From Cryptomeria japonica (Eukaryota; Streptophyta; Pinopsida; Cupressales; Cupressaceae), in the NCBI RefSeq assembly GCF_030272615.1, contig NC_081405.1:571203095-571267094 (forward strand): a stretch of DNA of 64,000 nucleotides, read 5' to 3'. Below the pieces are notes generated by a model. The model saw nothing but the letters and a program-made list of their open reading frames with translations, was not told where the DNA came from and did not search any database. A program made the position numbers and the translations under genes. Of this stretch, positions 60,016-64,000 are shown piece by piece; within the stretch, counting starts at the first letter, position 1, and each line of letters opens with the position of its first letter.

Positions 60016-60266
60016 GCTATTTTGGGACACATTCCTTGTACAAAATTTCATTCTTCGTCCCAGTTTTTGGTTTTTGGCATTGATGTCAAAGGGGGAGGTA
60101 TAGGTGAAAAATAAATCCTTGATATCAGAAGAAATGGATTATTTGTACAGATCATGATCATAGATGAATATTCAGCTTAGGGGGAACAGTTTCAGGGTGA
60201 GACCGGCAGATGGAAATCATTATCATTTTTCACATGAGTGTTGCCATCAATGCAAAAGGGGGAGAT

Positions 60267-61098
60267 TGTTGGCAATTGACACTCATTTGATTGGTTTCAT
60301 ATGTTGTCATTGATGGTAACATGTTCCATCTTCATTCTTTGGTTTGGTTCTTCACTAGCAGAAACTTCACCGGCACTGGGAGATATCTTCATCGGTAGGA
60401 AGGATTCTATGGGTACCAACATTGGAGGCCAACATGATTTACAAATAGGGTTCTGGCATTGGAGGCTGACATCATTGGAAGATCCAGCAATTGAAAAATA
60501 ATCTTGTTATTTATGTATATATGTAATGAGTCGACATGTATAATCATTTTGTAATATCTATACAAGATGACATGAGTCATGAAGGATTGTAAGGGTATAT
60601 AGGTCAGTTGTTAGATCATTTGATGTATGATATGGAGTATGATGTTTTTAATGTGAAGATCATGTATATGAGGTCTGTAGATGATTTTGGATGCGCTCAA
60701 AGAGCGAAGGTTATGGGTTTAGGAGTTCAGTTTTATGTTTTCTTATTCAAAGTGATTGTAGTCGGTGAGACTCTTTTGTGTTCAGTAGTGTGCTTTAGGC
60801 GGTAAGCATTCTTGCATGAGTAGGCCCCCATATTATGTAATATCTTTCTATATGACCTGTGGATTAATATTGTGGGTCACAAATCCCATCATGGTTTTTC
60901 CTCTTTGATATTTTCCATGTATAAATTCTTTGTGTTATGGTATTCATTTGTGTCATTGGTTCATTTATTTCTTTACTTCTTTCAATTATATATGTACCGT
61001 TTTACCGATTGGTGAATGCATGTTATAATAATGTTAAAATTGAACATTCTGGTAGAACACTGATTCACACCCCCTCTTAGTGTTCTCAGATTCCAACA
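60267..61098 (+). repeat. 3' LTR of E2
   Basis: It begins TGTTGGCAATTGACAC after GGGGGAGAT and ends CCAACA at 61098. It lacks about 75 bp relative to the 5' LTR, around 60715. Confidence 0.9.
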
Positions 61099-62031
61099 TA
61101 ATCAGTGGAGAGGTAACCACAAATAAAAATTTACAGATATCTTATTTTCCTTCAGAAATGGAGACATTTATGTTTGAAGATATTGATAAACTTACAGATC
61201 AGCCCCAAATGAAAGAAGATGAATCACCAAGCATCTGCTCTTTATCATACATGCAACTTGAGTATGAAGTTTTCAGACTTCATGAAGAGTTTCATATAGA
61301 AGAAACCTTGAGTCAGGAGAATATAGAAAGCTATACAGATATTGTTAAGCAAGCTGAAAGTGAAAGCTATGTAGGTGTATCAACCTTGGTGTAAGTGCAA
61401 CCTGTTCCTTATGAAACATTCAAGGTTATAAGAAATATTCTTTTTGAAGCTTTAGATCAAGAAGACTCACCTATATTAGAGGATAGCTTTGGGAATTGTG
61501 CCAATAGCAAAGCAATGAATGAGGTAATGGATGATCTAATGAAGGATCCCAATGAAGTCACCCCTCACAATGTTTGTATCCTAGATTGGTGTTTAAAGGA
61601 TTCCAATGATGACTTCTCCTATGGTGAAATTGTGTACCACAATCCTTTATTTTCATGTGAATGTGTTTCTATAGGTGATTCTGAAGCTCCTTCATTTTCC
61701 TATCCCATGGAGAAAGAGTTTTGTAAAATTCTTATAACTAAAGAAGAAGAACATATCCTAATAAAAGATGAATCTATGCTCCTGGAAGTTGATTTTCAAA
61801 ATTCAAATTCAACATTTGCAATGATAAAAGTTTCTTCATGTCACAAGATATATGAAGGTTTTCCAATTCATCGGTTAATTTGTTGCAAGCCAAACTATAA
61901 GAGGGATCTTTAGATAGAGGATATGGGTATGCTTGAAAATATTCCAAAAAATGCCAATAATGTTCAAGGTGGTACCAATTTGATTCAAGAGAGCCCGTAG
62001 ATATATGATGAGAGATGGTTGTTTGGTTCAT
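61099..62031 (+). pseudogene. 3' part of the unknown split ORF
   Basis: After E2 the coding signal resumes: 61080-61394 (ISYFPSEMETFMFEDIDKL, SLSYMQLEYEVFRLHEEFH), a single stop at 61392, and 61395-61913 in the same frame (VPYETFKVIRNILFEALDQED, CILDWCLKDSNDDFSYGEIV), then a few more stops. It is acidic and Asn/Asp-rich like 53830-54333, consistent with one original ORF. I know no family for it. Confidence 0.55.
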
Positions 62032-62400
62032 AGTTAAATGATACTTCTCATCCTATATATGTTAACCTACTCAACCTAAGCAGCTTACAGGTGTCACAGG
62101 GATGCATGTCACTTTTTCGCAAAGGTGCCTATTTGTCTTAGCCTATAAATGGTTTTGTATGATAATCCTGGAGAATTTTGAGGTAGGCTTTGCCTATCAT
62201 GTACATATTTAGGTAGAATTTTCTATTGTGTTCATCCCATTTTTAATTTGTGTTTGGTCTCTTCAGTTAGTCCCTTTTGTAGTCCCCTCTTTTTGTGACT
62301 CTGTTCCCAATGGATAGTACACTAGCCTGTGAAACCAGAGATTTTGGGTTCATCATGCATCCTTTGTTGTCCTTGTCCCCAGTCAGAGCCAGTTATTTCC
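62032..62400. other. Spacer, nothing recognised
   Basis: No frame or repeat that I can support lies between the unknown ORF and the second PPR segment. Confidence 0.4.
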
Positions 62401-64000
62401 CCACATTTGAAATACCCAAAATTTAAACTATGATTTGGTCCCAATACTATATGAAGGCGCAAATATAAGTCTCTGCAAAATGAGTGAGCATGTGATCCAA
62501 GGTTGTCATTCTTAATCTACATTGTGGTCAATCATAAATATGCCGGTCAAAATGTGAAAAATGGATGAGTTTTAAAAATTACAAGGAATTGAGGGAAATC
62601 GCTTTGTGAACATGTCCTAAGCATCATTTTGTGCCATATGACCAATTTTTGTTTTCAAACCCAATTCATAGTTTTCTATATCTTAAATTTTCAAATTTTG
62701 ATGTCCCTCACTTTAAAACAATAAAATCCCACACCCTAGATTTTTTCATGAGGGATAAATGATAGTATATGCTCATTTTCATACCTTTAAGGTGTGTTTC
62801 AAATTTCAGAGCCTAACTCCTAACCAATTGAAAATTGTGGTCCTTTTTCCTAAACCAAGGCATTAAAGTCTAATGGGAAATATTTGAATTATTCCTTTGA
62901 AAATAATTCAAATATTTTAAATTGTTTTCAATATATTTCTCATTTTTCTCTTTTTGAAGAGGAAGAGAAATCAAAAGTCTTTATGCAGGTTTTGATGGAA
63001 TAGTTGCAAGTGATCCTTTACTCAATGCCCTTTGTTGCTCAAAAATTTCATATTTCTAACCTTGATAGGTTTAAATGCTCAAAAATTGAGCAATCCTAAC
63101 CTTTAAGCTCACTTGCTGAGACATCCTAACTTTCTAACCTCCCTTTCTTGTTAAAATTCCTAACCTCATCACTCAAGCAGTTATAAAATTATGTTGGGAA
63201 ATTTGTAACTATTTTTTAAGAAATTTTCAAAAGGCTGGAAAGATGGAGTCTTCAGGAACACTCAATATTATTGCAGGTTATGTAGGAAATGGATTTGTTG
63301 GAAAGGCTTTAGAATATTTTGCATAAAAATGGAACCTTTGGATCAGTGTGACAAAGTTCCACTATAGACAAAGTGCCTAAGAACACACATTGCAAAAAAT
63401 TGAACAAATCCAATTTGTGGAAAAGATTGCATTGTTAATGTTGTGATAGTAAATACATGCAAAATGTGGAGGCAGAGATGTATGTGATTTGTTTGATAGA
63501 ATACCTCAAAGATAAGTCATCTTATGGGATGCATGATCACATAAATGCACACTAAATAGATTCTTTGAAGAAGATCTTCTAAAAAGTTTCAAACAAATGC
63601 AATCAATAGGCATGAGGCTGAATATTTATTTGCCTTTGTCAATGGTCTCTCAGCCGCGCCAATGTGACTTTGGAGCAGGTTTAAAACATCCATTGAAATA
63701 CAAGAAGACACTTCAAATTAAGGAATTGGATACAAATCAGTCGACTTGTTTGACAATATGTCTCACAGAGATGTCAATTCATGGAAAACAATGATCTCAA
63801 CTGCAACTGCCATAGTATATACGCATGCAAAACGTGAAAGGATAGACTTGACACAAAAATTGTTTAACAAAAATCTCAAAGAGATATCATTGTTTGGAAA
63901 AGTGGCAGGTGTAAAGCTAAATTCTACATCATTTACCAGTCGTGCCAAAATAAGAAAGGGTTTGGAATAGATTATGGATATCTATTAAAGCCTTAAGATA
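62401..64000 (+). pseudogene. Duplicated segment with a decayed PPR gene, copy 2 (runs off the edge)
   Basis: It matches 42426-44083 closely, including the non-coding first 850 bp. PPR-like pieces are NVVIVNTCKMWRQRC (about 63435), FDNMSHRDVNSWKTMIS (63746-63800) and KLFNKNLKEIS, then VAGVKLNSTSFTS. Stops break every repeat. It continues past the window end. Confidence 0.7.

Larger units (their letters stand above)
54334..61098 (+). mobile_element. E2: second copy of the E1 family, 6.8 kb
   Basis: It begins TGTTGGCAATTGACAC and ends TTCCAACA. The flanks are TAATA (54329-54333) and TAATC (61099-61103), 4 of 5 identical. LTRs 54334-55239 and 60267-61098 (the right one about 75 bp shorter) enclose an intact Met primer site, ORF1, ORF2 and a purine tract (AAAAGGGGGAGA). 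No pol domain is found between ORF2 and the 3' LTR, nor elsewhere. It lies within an unknown ORF (53237-62031). Confidence 0.9.

Overview
The window looks like intergenic DNA of a large, repeat-rich plant genome, probably a conifer-type gymnosperm. The organism call is inference from AT-rich, degenerate, nested LTR retrotransposons with very long LTRs, plant-only domains (plant mobile domain, PPR, RING-H2) and no dense host genes. I see no tRNA, rRNA, CRISPR array or intact host gene. Almost everything is LTR retrotransposon sequence at different stages of decay, plus small host-gene relics.

Layout, left to right. 1-2354: 3' end of a Ty3/gypsy-like element carrying a split plant-mobile-domain (PMD) gene on the antisense strand, then polypurine tract and 3' LTR. 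2400-6067: a minus-strand relic (lysine-rich unknown ORF, a 74-bp tandem array of 46-nt hairpins, an LTR fragment). 6640-14512: a large non-autonomous element with 1.27-1.29-kb LTRs, no pol, a foldback rearrangement and a relic of the same antisense PMD first exon. 15534-20434: Ty1/copia element (TSD ACAAG), fully ordered but inactivated. 20449-26695 (E1) and 54334-61098 (E2): two copies of one non-autonomous LTR family with initiator-Met-type primer sites; each encodes a coiled-coil protein with four CCHC knuckles (ORF1) and a long Lys/Glu-rich protein of unknown function (ORF2), with no protease, integrase, reverse transcriptase or RNase H. 29782-30255: RING-H2 relic. 34322-42110: a long LTR split by a minus-strand chromovirus at 35247-41440 (TSD CTTTA). 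42426-44420 and 62401-64000: two copies of one segment holding a decayed PPR gene. 45761-52788: four LTRs and three internal regions in head-to-tail array with a 2.01-kb period. 53237-54333 plus 61099-62031: an unknown ORF with three internal repeats, split by E2.

How the parts relate. The copia element and the chromovirus once had complete gag-pol sets. The 6640 element, E1/E2 and the 2-kb array lack pol and would need enzymes supplied in trans. Three LTR families with different LTR sequences (1586, 6640 and 45761) share one 3' design: a stem-loop, a GAGGGGGCAT tract, a TGGGGCA tract and a GAGGGGCAAAA polypurine tract next to the LTR, and an antisense 22-25-codon first exon with a splice donor further inside. 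Their U3 regions are strings of inverted repeats upstream of a TATA box. The most novel items are this antisense exon, the E1/E2 two-ORF family, the hairpin minisatellite and the tandem LTR array.
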